Of a stretch of DNA of 64,000 nucleotides, positions 1 through 10,504 are shown in pieces. How positions within the stretch are numbered: position 1 is the first letter of the stretch; each line of letters begins with the position of its first letter. A model generated the notes under the pieces. That model was not told where the DNA came from. It did no database searches and was given only the letters and a program-made list of their open reading frames with translations. Source of the stretch: Diphasiastrum complanatum (Eukaryota > Streptophyta > Lycopodiopsida > Lycopodiales > Lycopodiaceae); the NCBI GenBank assembly GCA_029204225.1, contig CM055109.1, positions 7,251,768 through 7,315,767 on the forward strand. Direction: 5' to 3'. The position numbers and the translations under genes were made by a program.

Positions 1-228
1 AATGCACGTGCTCTCCATCCACCAACTCCCGGGTAGACTCAGTGAATGGAAAGAGGGAGACCCCACCACAATATGGGCATAGCACAGAGGGTCTTATCAA
101 GCACGGTCTTGCCGGCAACACGTGACCACCTAGGATGGTGACGCGTGGCACCTAGACATGTCGATAACTCTAGTCCTACGTCATGCCCCTTGTGAGGCCG
201 TCACTGAAGGGTGTATCGATATGGTACA
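1..228 (-). repeat. 3' LTR of chromovirus A, partial
   Basis: Minus-strand LTR starting TGTACCATATCG directly after a G-rich polypurine tract. It matches 5455-5681 base for base apart from scattered substitutions. The rest of the LTR lies beyond the window edge. Confidence 0.92.
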
Positions 229-250
229 ACCCCCCCATAAAAACTTTCTT

Positions 251-1738
251 TTATGGGAAGAAACCAGGGAATCTAAGTCTTAAAGCATCCTCCTTCTCCC
301 AGGTGTCCTCATCATCTCACTTACCTTTCCAACGAATCAGATGTTTAGAAATCAAACGATTTCTCAACTAATGTCGTCGAGTGTCCATGATCTTTTTTGG
401 TTCATGAGATACAAAAGCAGTCAAATTCTCCAATAGCACTAGATCATCTGTGGGAATTAGGTCATCTTTCCCTCTGAGTCGTTCCTTTAAACTACTAACA
501 TGAAATATAGGATGAACCTTAGTTCCAACAGGGAGTTCTAGTCTATAAGCAGCCTTACCAATCTTGTTAAGCACTTTGAAAGGACCGCTATAACGTGGAG
601 ATAACTTCGGACATTTCCCCATCCGAAGTGTCTTAGAGTCCTTAGGGATTCTAAGATACACCCGATCACCGATCTCAAACTCTCGAGGAGCGCGACTTCG
701 GTTGGCATGGAATCGGGCTCTATCATGAGCCGATCTAATGCTTTCCATAGCCACCTGCAACATTTCCTGCATATCATGCAAGAAATCCACTGCAGCTTGA
801 ACCTTGAATCCTTTGAGTCCAACGGAGATAGGGGAACGAGGCTGAAAGCCGTATAAGAGCATAAAAGGACTAAAACCAGTGGTAGAATGCTTCATACTAT
901 TGTATGCGAACTCAACCATTGGGAGATACGTTTCTCAGTCTAATTGTCACCTGGAAACATATGCACAAAGCATATCTTCCATCGACTGGTGGACCCGTTC
1001 GATCTGACCATCAGTTTTTGGGTGATCCGTGGATGATAGACTTAAAGTAGTTTCCAGTCTTTCAAAGACCGCCTGTCAAAACTTGCAAGTGAACTTGGAA
1101 TCACGATCACTAACAATATCGTTCGGCAATCCATACAACATGAACAACTTTTCAACAAAAAGTTGAGCAAGTTCAGAAGCTTTGACAATAGTTTTTGTTG
1201 GAATAAACTGTGCCATTTTGGTTAGCATGTCAACTACTATCCTAATAGCATCGTGACCCTTCCCTGACTTAGGAAGTCCGACCACAAAATCCATGGAAAT
1301 ACTTTCCCATTTCTGGTTGGGAATTTCCAATGGATGCAACAGACCAGCTGCTTTGAGTCTTTCCGCTTTATTTACTTGGCATTGTTCACACTTTTGAACG
1401 TATGCATCAATGTGACCTTTCATTTTTGGCCAATAAAATTCTCTTTTAACAAGGTCAAGCGTCCTCCGTATACCAAGGTGTCCCGTGCTGGGGCTATCAT
1501 GGCACTCGTGCAGGATTTGAGCCTTAATGTCCACGATATCTAGCACACAGACTTTTTCTCTACGGAAAAGCAAACCATTCCGAATGGAATAATCATCAAG
1601 TGTCTTCTCTTCACGAGATTTCTTGGAATCCTGCTTTCCAAGATTGTCTCTCCTAAAAGAGCTTCCTGTCAGGACATCTAGCCAAATATGACTGAAAAAC
1701 TCATCAGTCCGACAAAGATCTCGCATAGAAAGATACAA
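251..1738 (-). pseudogene. Chromovirus A integrase with C-terminal chromodomain relic
   Basis: Integrase inserts the cDNA into host DNA. One reading frame runs through with several stops. The first block (1076-1738) has the H2C2 zinc finger (HECHD...GHLG then CEQCQ) and catalytic-core Asp positions in MDFVVGLP and VSDRDSKF. A bridging stretch (920-1075), with two in-frame stops, has the core Glu region (DGQIERVHQSMEDML). The last block (368-919) has the C-terminal domain, ending in KVHPIFHVSSLKERL. Past a TAG at 368-370 the same frame still reads LRNRLISKHLIRWKG, a TGA, then DDEDTWEKE and a final FPGFFP before TAA at 251-253. That is a chromodomain, the module that targets integration to modified histones. 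At least four nonsense codons make it inactive. Confidence 0.9.
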
Positions 1739-1819
1739 CTCAAATTGGAACTCAGCAAAGCATAACTAATTAACTTCTCCAATCCGGCTCAAAGCATCAG
1801 CGACACAATTCAATGTACC

Positions 1820-2475
1820 TCAACGATACTTAATGTTGAATTCAAAGTCTTGAATGAATTTCGACCAGCAGGCCTTACGACCCCTAAGGTCTGAGGAATC
1901 ACAAATATACTTAAGAGATTCATGATCTGTCATTACCACGAATTTAGATCCGTACAAATAATGTCTCCAGATCTTTAACACATGGATGACAACAAAAAGC
2001 TCCTTCTCATAAGTAGAATATCTACTTTGAACTGGGTCCAACTTCTTGCTCTCGAAAGCCATAGGTCTACCATCCTGATAGAGGACCGCACCTATCGCAT
2101 AGTCACTAGCATCTGTTTTCACTAAGAAAGATCCGCTAGGGTCCACTATGTGGAAGATAGGGGCTGTAGACACGAATATCTTCAAAGCTTCAAAGCTTTG
2201 ATTAAGTTCATCGGTCCAAACAACATGAGAACTGATTTTCGAACGCCTTCCGGCCTTCTTCTTATTACGCTTTTTAGTTTTCCTTTTGGCTTTCTTCACT
2301 CCCTTAAGAAGATTCGTTAGAGGCAATGCAACTAAGGCATAGTCTTTAATGAGTTTATGAAAAAATCCTGTGAAGCCTAGAAAAGATTTTACTTCCCTAA
2401 TGGTTTTCAGGATAGGCCAATCACAAACTTTCTGGACCTTATCGTAGTCGATCTCAAGACCTCGATCGGAAACGA
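1820..2475 (-). pseudogene. Chromovirus A RNase H domain
   Basis: RNase H of the Ty3 type, which degrades the RNA template after reverse transcription. Visible motifs include REVKSFLGFTGFFHK, FLVKTDASDYAIGAVL (catalytic Asp), YEKELFVVIHVLKIWRHYLYG and MTDHESLKY. A lysine/arginine-rich stretch, about twenty residues with the core KRKTKKRNKKK, interrupts the usual linker before the VVWTDEL motif. The domain follows RT after a one-base frame change near 2475, so the polyprotein is broken here. Confidence 0.9.
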
Positions 2476-3239
2476 TGTCCCAAATACTTGAGTCGAGTTT
2501 GAAAAAACTCACATTTAGACTCCTTAGCATAAACTTTTGCCTATCTTAGATTATCTAAGACTGTACGCAAATGCGCTTCGTGCTCTTCAAGAGTCTTATT
2601 GTAGATCAGTATGTCATCTAAAAATACCATGAGAAAATTCGCCAGATATGGATGAAGAATATCATTCATCATCAGTTGGAAGGTCGTCGGAGCATTAGTT
2701 AGACCAAAGGGTAAAACAAAAAATTTGTAATGGCCATACCTAGTACAAAAACTAGTTTTGAAAACATCCCTCTTGTGTATTCTAATTTGACGGTATCCTG
2801 ACCTAAGGTCCAATTTGGTGAAATACTTAGCACCATTCAATCGGTCCATTAAGTCGTCCATCCGAGGCAAGGGATAGCGGTTCTTAATTGTCATTTTATT
2901 AAGCTTTTTGTAATTGACACAAAGACGAATACCTCCGTCTTTCTTGTCGGTTAACAAAACAGGAGCTCCCCAAGGGGATTTATTAGGTCAAATATGGCCT
3001 TTACGTAACAACTCCTTAAGTTGACTCGCAACTTCATCTTCTTCTTTCGAGCACATCTTGTAGGGAAAAAGTGATACAGGGGAGCTGTTGGGAAGGAGAT
3101 CTATGTGATGGTCTACACCTCGTGAGGGAAGAAGACCCTCAGGCAACTGCTCAGGAAATATATCATTATATTCCTCCCTAAGTCTCTTAAAGATTTTGCC
3201 CTTAGGCGAAGATTCTAAATTATCATCAATAAAAGACAA
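2475..3239 (-). pseudogene. Chromovirus A reverse transcriptase
   Basis: Ty3-type RT. It contains [34 protein letters not shown] (motif A), [14 protein letters not shown] and FLDDILIY (the YxDD active site in FxDD form), then AKVYAKESKC near the end. A TGA between GHI and PNKSP (about 2973-2975) and a TAG after DNLR (about 2539) interrupt one continuous frame. The N-terminal segment (2988-3239) carries the protease-RT linker. Decayed but unmistakable. Confidence 0.93.
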
Positions 3240-3394
3240 TGCTTTGGGGAAAGGCGATACATCAACATTGATATTATGAGTATTAAAAGCATCTACCTAA
3301 GAAGTTACAAAAGGTAGATCAGGCTCATTGCCTTTAAGACAAACCCATGAGTCATTATGCAAGAAAGAAATACAATGAGATACAAAGTCTTTCT

Positions 3395-3736
3395 TTAAGG
3401 ACTCATTCCTAGCAAAAAACCAATCTTTTTTAGAATTACATCCACCTTATCTAGATTCATGACATGAAAAGATAAACTATCTACATAGTCTTGAATCTTC
3501 AATGGCACGTGGGGGACAAAGTGGTCCCACACCTGCTGCTCCTGACCAGTTGCCATCCTAACCACATACTTGTGGTCACTTGGTGCGGTTGCCAGTTGTA
3601 GCTTTTGCACCAACTTAGCATTAATAAAATTATGCGTAAAACCTTCGTCAAAAAGAATACTCACAGTTTGGCTGCCTACGAACCCATTCATACAAATGAG
3701 GTCCAAACACCGCAGTAAAAACAACAATTCATACAA
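3395..3736 (-). pseudogene. Chromovirus A aspartic protease
   Basis: Retropepsin-like domain that would cleave the Gag-Pol polyprotein. The active-site region reads ILFDEGFTHNFI where family members read D-S/T-G, so the residue after the catalytic Asp has changed to Glu and the enzyme is probably dead. It overlaps the end of gag by about 50 bases in another frame, which could be an old frameshift or a decayed recoding site. A stop-containing gap follows before RT. Confidence 0.75.
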
Positions 3737-4560
3737 ACAGATTCATCTATAAAAGATACATCAATGCAAGAAATAGAAGAATTACCTGGTGCCTTAAAGG
3801 AACGACCACCTTTCTTCCGTCTCTTCGGGCAGTCCTTAGAAAGGTGCCCCTTCTCCAAGCAAGAGAAACATAGCCCGTCGCTTTTGGCCTTGTCAAAGTC
3901 CGCTCTCTCCAACCGAGGGCGCTTCTTTTTCTTTCCTAAAGGAGAAGCTTTGCCGACCATGCGCTCCTTGCCCTTTTTAAAAGAAGGATCGGAAGAGGAT
4001 TTGTCTTTGGCCTCGGGCTTTGGTTGTTCTTTGCAGGTTATCGTGTGTGTATCGTCGAAAATTCGAGTGTAACGCACAACATCCTCTAGGGACTGTGGTT
4101 GGTTACGACGTACCTCCAATTGATATTCCTTGGGCAAGCCCAAGATAAAATGCAGCTTAAAGAGTACCCCGTCTATGCGGTTAAAAAACTGCGATGCAGC
4201 CTCTTGGAAGTCTTGTAAGTAGACGTCCAAGGGCTTCGTCCCCATTTGCAATGTAGCAAATCGACGATAATATTCAAAATCGTCTAGGACAGGCATAAAG
4301 GCAGCCTTAAAGGCTATCTGGAAGTCATCCCAAGTGGTTGGGACTGTAGCTCGGTCTTTAATGTCCTGTCACCAAGAATACGGCTTACCACGTAAAAACA
4401 TGATGGCCGTAGAAATACGCGAGCTATCTGGTAGATCGTGCATGGAGAAATGCGACGTCCATCGACCTAACTAGGCTAAAACCACATCTTGGTGTCTGTC
4501 CCTCTCCTCACCCACGAAAATATCAAGAAAGCGCTGGCAGGCGCTGCAGCACTACTCGCG
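3688..4560 (-). pseudogene. Chromovirus A gag with zinc knuckle
   Basis: Capsid/nucleocapsid protein. The open part (3688-4296) has a retrotransposon gag core (YYRRFATLQMGTKPLDVYLQDF) and a CCHC knuckle, CFSCLEKGHLSKDC, after a basic linker. The same frame continues upstream through stops: TTWDDFQIAFKAAF precedes the Met at 4296, and HFSMHDLPDSSRI, RGKPYSW and RFLDIFVGEERDRHQ lie beyond it. The real gag start is therefore near or above 4560. Several nonsense codons are present. Confidence 0.88.
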
Positions 4561-5205
4561 CTAGTTTCGATTCTGGGGCAAGTACCAGGGGGAGGTATTA
4601 CTCCCCTCCCCCACAAGTAACAATAATCATTATAAGCAAGTATAGATTCCACCCAACGGGTGACAGTTAGCGGGCGTCAGCCGAGAGCAGAAGCCCGACT
4701 AAGAATTTTTTTTTTTTTTTTTTTTGTGATTAAATCTGCCCACAGGACCGATTTTGGGCCAAGCGCACTAGCCAGCTTAAATAAGGAATGAATACAAGGC
4801 CTTTTCCCTCGTATGGATTCCAACGAATATAGTTGGATTCTCGAGAGATGTACAAATAACAGACCAGTGAGCCTCCAAGCTTCTCAAAAAAAACTTAAAG
4901 GATGATTAATCTTTCATACTTGCAAAAAGATTTAAAAGAATGTTTTAACCATCTTACCAATAAGTGTGTATTCTTAGAACTTATAATCTCAAAGTTTAAA
5001 GCTGATTGAAAAACTTTAGACCAAACTTCATTATTGCTACACTAAATTGAATAGGAATGGAGAGCTTAAAGTGAACAGCTTGTTTAAAGGAAATAAAACA
5101 AGCCTACATTCACCAATCCACCTATTCAAAATAGATTAAACCAGCCACATTCCGATAAGGAATATAAATGCAAAGATCAAAAGGAGAACTTGTGCACCTA
5201 TCAAA
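4561..5205 (-). other. Chromovirus A untranslated leader
   Basis: Non-coding stretch between primer site and gag. It includes a run of about twenty T at 4707-4727. No open frame or recognisable domain. Confidence 0.6.
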
Positions 5206-5217
5206 GCTCTGATACCA
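5206..5217 (-). promoter_or_regulatory. Primer-binding site (initiator Met-tRNA)
   Basis: On the minus strand it reads TGGTATCAGAGC, the complement of the 3' end of plant initiator Met-tRNA, two bases after the LTR's terminal CA. It fixes the polarity of element A and the LTR boundary. Confidence 0.93.
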
Positions 5218-5219
5218 AA

Positions 5220-5681
5220 TGTTACAACTCCCTAGGATCATCGATTGCCTTGAAGGTTCCGCGCCCCGTACCAGTGACGACGCACCGTAACTGACCAACC
5301 GTAGGGTCACAACCAACCCACCCCCATGCCCTGGAGCAATTGACATAATCATGCCTAGTCAAGCCTCCTACGATAACCGGCATCCCATACCACCAGCCAT
5401 CGCACTCGGCTCTCCCTAGCACACATCTCCTGGCCTGGAGATACATCTTGGCTAATGCACATGCTCTCCATCCACCAACTCCCGGGTAGACTCAGTGAAT
5501 GGAAAGAGGGAGACCCCACCACTATATAGGCATAGCACAGAGGGTCCCATCAAGCACGGTCTTGTCGGCGACACGTGACCACCTAGGATGGTGACGCGTG
5601 GCACCTAGACATGTCGATAACTCCATTCTTACGTCATGCCCCTTGTGAGGCCATCACTGAAGGGCGTATCGATATGGTACA
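5220..5681 (-). repeat. 5' LTR of chromovirus A (462 bp)
   Basis: Starts TGTACC and ends AACA on the minus strand (TG...CA), bounded by the primer site on one side and by unrelated family-B sequence on the other. A minus-strand TATA-like box, CCTATATAGT, lies at 5521-5530 and is the likely LTR promoter. Confidence 0.92.
5521..5530 (-). promoter_or_regulatory. TATA-like box in LTR of element A
   Basis: CCTATATAGT within the LTR. In the 3' LTR the equivalent reads CCCATATTGT and is damaged. Confidence 0.6.
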
Positions 5682-6976
5682 TAACAGTCTCCCTATGTAC
5701 TGAGCTTTATAGCACCCAATTTGGTGTCCTGCAGCCAAAGTTATGATCATTTAAAATTTTGTAGTTTTGTGAGTAAAATTGGCAAAATTTGAAATTGTTC
5801 TGATTGCATGCCAATCATTTCCCTAATTTGTAGTACTGTGTTTGCATGGATTGGTTGCATGCTCTTTGATTACTAGTTGTTTATAGAACTTGATTCTTGC
5901 ACTTCAAATAAAGAATCATGTTTTGAAAGTATTCTCATATTTTCTTATTGGAAAGATTTTTGGAATGACTCTTACTTTTTCTGAGTTATGTTAGACATAT
6001 ACTCTAGTATCCTATAAATGATTAAGTATGATTTGGATTTTAGGAAATTATGATTGACAAATCATATGAATCTAAATATTTATGGTTGACAAATCATAAA
6101 TAGATACTTAATTATTGTCAAAGGATTATATGAAATTGTAATGATTCTTAACTATGATAATTAATTCTTGATCTATAATTTGAAAAAGAATTTAGATCAG
6201 TGTTTTGAATCTCTCTACTCTGGTATTTTATTTGAGAACCTATGGATCTCACAGACATTCTCACAAGATAAGTATTCTATTTGTGGAGAATTTAATTTAC
6301 TAATGGATGTTATTCTGCTATAGTTTATGGTCTGCAGATATTTGAGTACAATTCTTCATTTGATTGGATCTCTAGTTATCTTAGGAGACAGACAAGAGAT
6401 GAATGAATGTTATTTTCTTGCATTTGGTGCTAGAAACAGGAGCATTTAACTCAAAAGAGTATCTGGGATACTCATAGTTGAGTTTAATCATTCTAAATTT
6501 CAATGATTCTCCTAGAGATTCTAGCTAAATGAATTATCATATTTTAGAATCTGGATTCTAAGGATATTTGTACTTGAAAGTTTATGAATTATCTGTCCGA
6601 GTTGGATAATTTCAGGCTGTGATTATAATTATTTTATTATCATATGTTCTGCCAAGTGACATTGTTAGTGCCTCCTAAGTTAGGTTATTTCACCTAGTGT
6701 TTCATGCAAGTGTTTTACATGAAGGTGATGTTACTAACTTGTGTTGAGTACAACCGTGTTGAGAAAATATATCTCTTAGTGTACTTTTCAAACCAGAGTT
6801 TGTATTCCAGAGCAGAGATTAATGATTGAAAATAGGTTTATCTGTGAGTACTTTTTTGATATGAGAGTCAGACTAAGGATAATGATTTTCTTGGTTAATA
6901 TTGAAAGTTAAATAAACCGTAATTCTTTCATGTTTAAAGAGCTTCTAAGGATAGAAGCAGTTTAAGGAGAGATCAA
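5682..6976 (+). mobile_element. Family-B LTR element, internally deleted internal region (copy 1)
   Basis: AT-rich, stop-filled sequence that aligns in two blocks to the longer copy at 16.2-21.07 kb. The stretch 5700-5830 matches 16200-16320, and 5940-6976 matches about 19830-21070, so the middle is missing. Near its end it keeps fragments of the integrase tail and a chromodomain-like stretch (IENRFICEYFFD in one frame) before a purine tract and an LTR start at 6977. A pair of 18-base imperfect palindromes (6049-6066, 6081-6098) is conserved in the other copy. Element A appears to sit inside or against it. Confidence 0.7.
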
Positions 6977-7400
6977 TGTTATGTCCATGGCCGATAAGTA
7001 GAATTCAATATATTCCTAGCCTTGGATACACGGTACTCCAGTAAATCAAGCTATTGGTTATGCCACGTCATACTGGATGTGACTCGAAAGTAACTAATAT
7101 CATCCTTGTGGGGCCCAGAACACACTAAATGGAGTTTAGACAAGGTATGAGACAGTGTATGCATGTGTTATCAATGGCAATTCCATGAATAGTTGGTCCA
7201 TGCTTAGGACTCTATTCTAGATGAATCTATGTATAGGAAACTTAGGGCTATGCATGGCTATGTGCCCAGGTTGCTTTTGGCTCTATATATTGAGGCCAAA
7301 CTCGCCCTACTCCCCATTGTGATCATTGATTCATTTCCAGGGTCTCACTCTACCTTCATGCTTCTTGTTCCTTGGCTTGGAGGTGGAGCTTCTAGAGTTA
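6977..7400 (+). repeat. Family-B LTR, copy 1
   Basis: Begins TGTTATGTCCATG after the purine tract AAGGAGAGATC. It aligns to LTRs starting at 21071 and 61879: shared blocks include the CCATG start, GGTTATGCC...GTCATnC, GGGCCC, and a CTTGGCTTGG-like segment near the end. The 3' boundary is not clear and is estimated. Confidence 0.65.
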
Positions 7401-7930
7401 GGAGTATTGCCTTAACAATGACATTGAGCAATAATACATCACCTCCTATTCGCCTCATTCAAATGGTCTTGTTAAGAGAAAGTGACAGAACCTTAGTCAA
7501 ATCGGCAAAGTCCATATTACCACATGTAACACTTCTGAAGTCCTTCTGGGTTGAAGTTGTCTCAACAACAACCTATATTCAAAACATATGTCCTACTAAA
7601 GGTCTCTCAAACAAAATACCAATCGAAGTTGGATAGGTACCAAACCTTATTTATCGAACTTAAAAGTTTTTGGATGTATTGCTTATGCGCAGATTCCTCA
7701 TGATCTAAGGAAGAAGCTCGACTTCCAGAGTATTATATGTATTTTCATCAGCTATACTACCTCAGATCAAGCTTACAAGTTGTTCGATCCTATCAAGTCG
7801 CAGATATTCACTAGCTAGGATGTCATCTTCATCGAAGATCAGTTTATCGAACTCAAGGGAAAAGACAAAGCCCATGTTATGTTTAAATCTGTGGACAGAC
7901 TGGTTACTACCAAAGCCGTCGGCTTGCATT
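7400..7930 (+). pseudogene. Copia integrase relic (family C)
   Basis: Reading across frames gives the end of a copia integrase core (YSPHSNGLVKRK, related to QNGVAERK), then NLKVFGCIAYAQIPHDLRKKLDFQ and IFTS*DVIFIEDQFIELKG. The same family recurs at 49.37-50.11 kb. Frameshifts and stops show it is dead. It follows the family-B LTR directly. A chance open frame at 7229-7636 spans the LTR end and this relic and is not a gene. Confidence 0.8.
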
Positions 7931-8423
7931 AATTCATCAACTAGTAATTTTTGAGAAGTCCTAACTTGAAGGATGGCAACACATCACAGCCAACTGGATG
8001 ATGCATTTGATGACCTAATTGCTTAGTATAAATAGCTGTTCATATTCCTACATCTCAAGTATTGAAGCATGGAGATCAATAATCAAGTATTGAACAGTTA
8101 GCTTTCTCTCTCTGAAGCCTGTGAGCTTGAACACTCTTGAGCATTCTAGCTCACTTCTTTAGAGTTGTTTAGAGATTGTTATTGCGCTTACTGTTTATTG
8201 GCATTGTGCTTCAGATTTATATTAAGGCGCTCAGAGATAGCTTAGCAAAGCATGCAAGTTGGTTGGCAGGTGAAGATAATAAAACACAAATCAGCCTGTA
8301 TGACGCAGTAGTCACTGATCTTGCAAATGCACTGTTGCAAAGCACAAAACAACATCCTTACATACAAGGAAGACATATTGGAAGTGGCCCTAGCTTGGAT
8401 CCAATGCCACACCAAGTCCTCTG
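7931..8423 (+). other. Probable LTR remnant with TATA-like box
   Basis: Non-coding. TATAAATA at 8027-8034 is followed by a CT-rich stretch (about 8105-8117), as in a copia LTR or a gene leader. A short open frame (8176-8424) matches nothing I know. Whether this belongs to the copia relic on its left or to the ORF on its right is unclear. Confidence 0.35.
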
Positions 8424-9460
8424 ATGACAGGCAAGGTTGTATCAGACACAGTGGGAGGCACACCAATGTACAATAATCCTAGATCTCAAGGCAATCAAAT
8501 CACAGGTCGAATAAAAAGGAATCCAACAATTGCTGTTGATGTTGAAGCAAACAACTCACATAGGCCAGAATTTGTAAATATCAATCAACCTAGAAAACAT
8601 GGTGGTAGACACATTAATTTCTCCAATGTGGAGCCTGTCACTATGGAAACAAAACATGATGATCAAATACATGTTGACCATATTGATAGAGCAACATCTA
8701 GTTTTGTCACAAAGACCGATATTCATGACACCATCTGGGCAATTTGTCAAACCAAGCCAGGCAGTAGGGTCACTTGTATTGGATGGCGTGGATCTGGATT
8801 GGGCAAGTGTAAAAAACAGATCAAGAATAGCTCAAAGGGAGTTCCTGCCCTTGCTTTTTGGGAATGCAACAATGGACAGGTGGAAATAAAAAATAATTCA
8901 TGTGGTTCTGTAATGACAGTGTGGACCATACGTGGACACCATGCACATCAATTGTGTGTGGAAGTCCTAAAATACCTAGGATATGGCCTGTACAAAAGGA
9001 AACTAGCTTACAACTTGAGGAGCAAGAGATGTTACAAAGAGCTAGATTTGTTCTTTCTCATGATCAAGGACTTGATGTTCCAGAAAATAAAATTCCAACT
9101 AATGAGAGAGAGGATGTTCCTGAGAGTAGCCAGGGAAGGACCCATGTACGTACATGGATATCAAATTTGGCCCTCAAAAGAATAGGTTTGGCTTTGAGTC
9201 TATCCGCCAAAATTCTATCAGTCACCATAATTGAACGGTTTGAGCACGAGATTTTTAAAAGAGAAACAAAAAATTCAATCCAAAGAGCTAAAGCCTACGA
9301 TGTGAGCATATTTGAGCACCCCTCTTACACATGTGAAGATTTTCAATGGCGACAAAGGACTACAAAATATTACCTTGCATGCAAGCACATGTACTACATT
9401 CTCTTACGTGTGCTTGGGCTAGACATGAATCACAATGTGTATTCATCAAACTCAATTTGA
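8424..9460 (+). pseudogene. SWIM-like zinc-finger ORF, broken
   Basis: Two overlapping open frames (8424-9185 and 8900-9460). The first has no domain I can name, although the segment ending FWECNNGQVEIKN looks protein-like. The second ends with SYTCEDFQWR then ACKHMYYILLRVLGLD. That resembles a SWIM zinc finger (CxC or CxxxF...CKHxxxVLxxVLGL), found in MULE/FAR1-type transposases and in some ubiquitin ligases. The first Cys pair is incomplete (only one Cys in YTCEDF). Either a broken transposase or a gene fragment; the frame change near 8900-9185 argues against an intact gene unless an intron is present. Confidence 0.4.
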
Positions 9461-9891
9461 GAAATAGGACTTATTGCACATGCTTTCTCATAAACATAGA
9501 TTCGCATGTAGTTGAGTTAAGTGTTGAGTAAAAAGATATTTGTGTTGGGTTATTTTCGATAATTCCATAACATCAGGACATTATTATGTAATACAGTTAT
9601 TTTTGTTAACAATATGGATTTAAGAGTCTTGGTTCTATTTTGTGATTTATTCCCATTTATTAGACAAAGCCAAAGCCAAAATTGCACATCAATATTAATT
9701 TTTATCAAATGATACTTGGAATATATAAATAGTACTTGAAACATATTCAAAATGAAGATAAAATAATGAAACAAGCATCACAACATAAGAAAATGTCATA
9801 CGTGATCACTTTTTCACTTTACAATATTCTCTAAAAAAATCTCCACCTCACAAGCTCGCTCACAATTTTGAAAAAGCTCGTTAAGCAAAGC
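9461..9891. other. AT-rich stretch, nothing recognised
   Basis: No conserved frame, repeat or RNA gene seen. Confidence 0.5.
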
Positions 9892-10420
9892 TCACTCAAA
9901 CTTCACACTCGAATGGAATGATCTTGGTAGCGTGGGCAATAGATACGTTAGCTGCTTCCCCTGTGAGACTGCGTGCTCCGTGTTGGCATTATGCAAAGAG
10001 AGGAATAGGTTCTTCATGTTTTTGATGAATGTTGTGAGATCTTTGCCATTCCAGCAGCGTAGGTATGTGAGTTTATCTTCCAAATGTATGATTTGGCTGC
10101 GTGACTTGGTCTCAAATCTTGACTTCAACGCGTCCCATAGTTCTCGTGCATTTGATATTGATGAGAGATCGAGAGTACTGCTATCTTTGATAGAAGAGGA
10201 TATCACAGCTACTTCTTTATCATTTTTCTCCTTCCACTCGCAAAGCTCCTGTCCAGCATTGGCTGGCATTTCTTCGGTCCCGTCCACCTAGGGCCATAGT
10301 GCTTCTCCTCTTAGGATAAGCGATGTGGCCAACTAGTTTGACCCATCTGCCTGAAGAATGGTGTATATCTTCGATTGAATGCTACTTATAGACGACATTG
10401 TATTTTACAATGTTCCAGCT
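9892..10420 (-). pseudogene. Copia gag relic
   Basis: The minus strand encodes a copia Gag fragment: LWDALKSRFETKSRSQIIHL, LRCWNGKDLTTFIKNMKNLF and TYLLPTLPRSFHSSV. The same frame extends upstream through stops (YTILQADGSN and ILRGEALWP) to about 10420, where copia Gag proteins begin. It sits about 70 bases inside a primer site and LTR, so this is the 5' end of a minus-strand copia element truncated after gag. Confidence 0.8.
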
Positions 10421-10491
10421 GAAATAAGGCTCTTTGGCCATTATCAATATGATCTTTGAACCTTATGGGCTCTGACTTGTCAGACTATGCA

Positions 10492-10503
10492 GTTCTGATA
10501 CCA
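10492..10503 (-). promoter_or_regulatory. Primer-binding site of minus-strand copia element
   Basis: Reads TGGTATCAGAAC, the initiator-Met-tRNA complement with one change, one base from an LTR ending CAACA. Confidence 0.85.
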
Positions 10504-10504
10504 C

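Larger units (their letters stand above)
1..5681 (-). mobile_element. Ty3/gypsy chromovirus (family A, copy 1), truncated by window edge
   Basis: LTR retrotransposon read on the minus strand. In order it has a 5' LTR (5220-5681), a two-base spacer, an initiator-Met-tRNA primer site, gag with a zinc knuckle, protease, RT, RNase H, integrase, a chromodomain relic, a G-rich polypurine tract (about 229-238) and the start of the 3' LTR (228 down to 1). The order PR-RT-RH-INT plus a chromodomain places it among plant chromoviruses; I do not assign the clade. My hand alignment of the two LTR ends gives about a dozen differences in 228 bases, so it is moderately old. In-frame stops in gag, RT, integrase and chromodomain plus frame changes show it is dead. 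Its left flank is outside the window, so a target-site duplication cannot be checked. Confidence 0.92.

Noticed and set aside
5682-5686. TAACA as target-site duplication of element A
   Set aside because: The other flank is outside the window, so it cannot be confirmed.
7229-7636. 135-codon ORF
   Set aside because: First half is a family-B LTR, second half is copia sequence read partly out of frame; not one gene.
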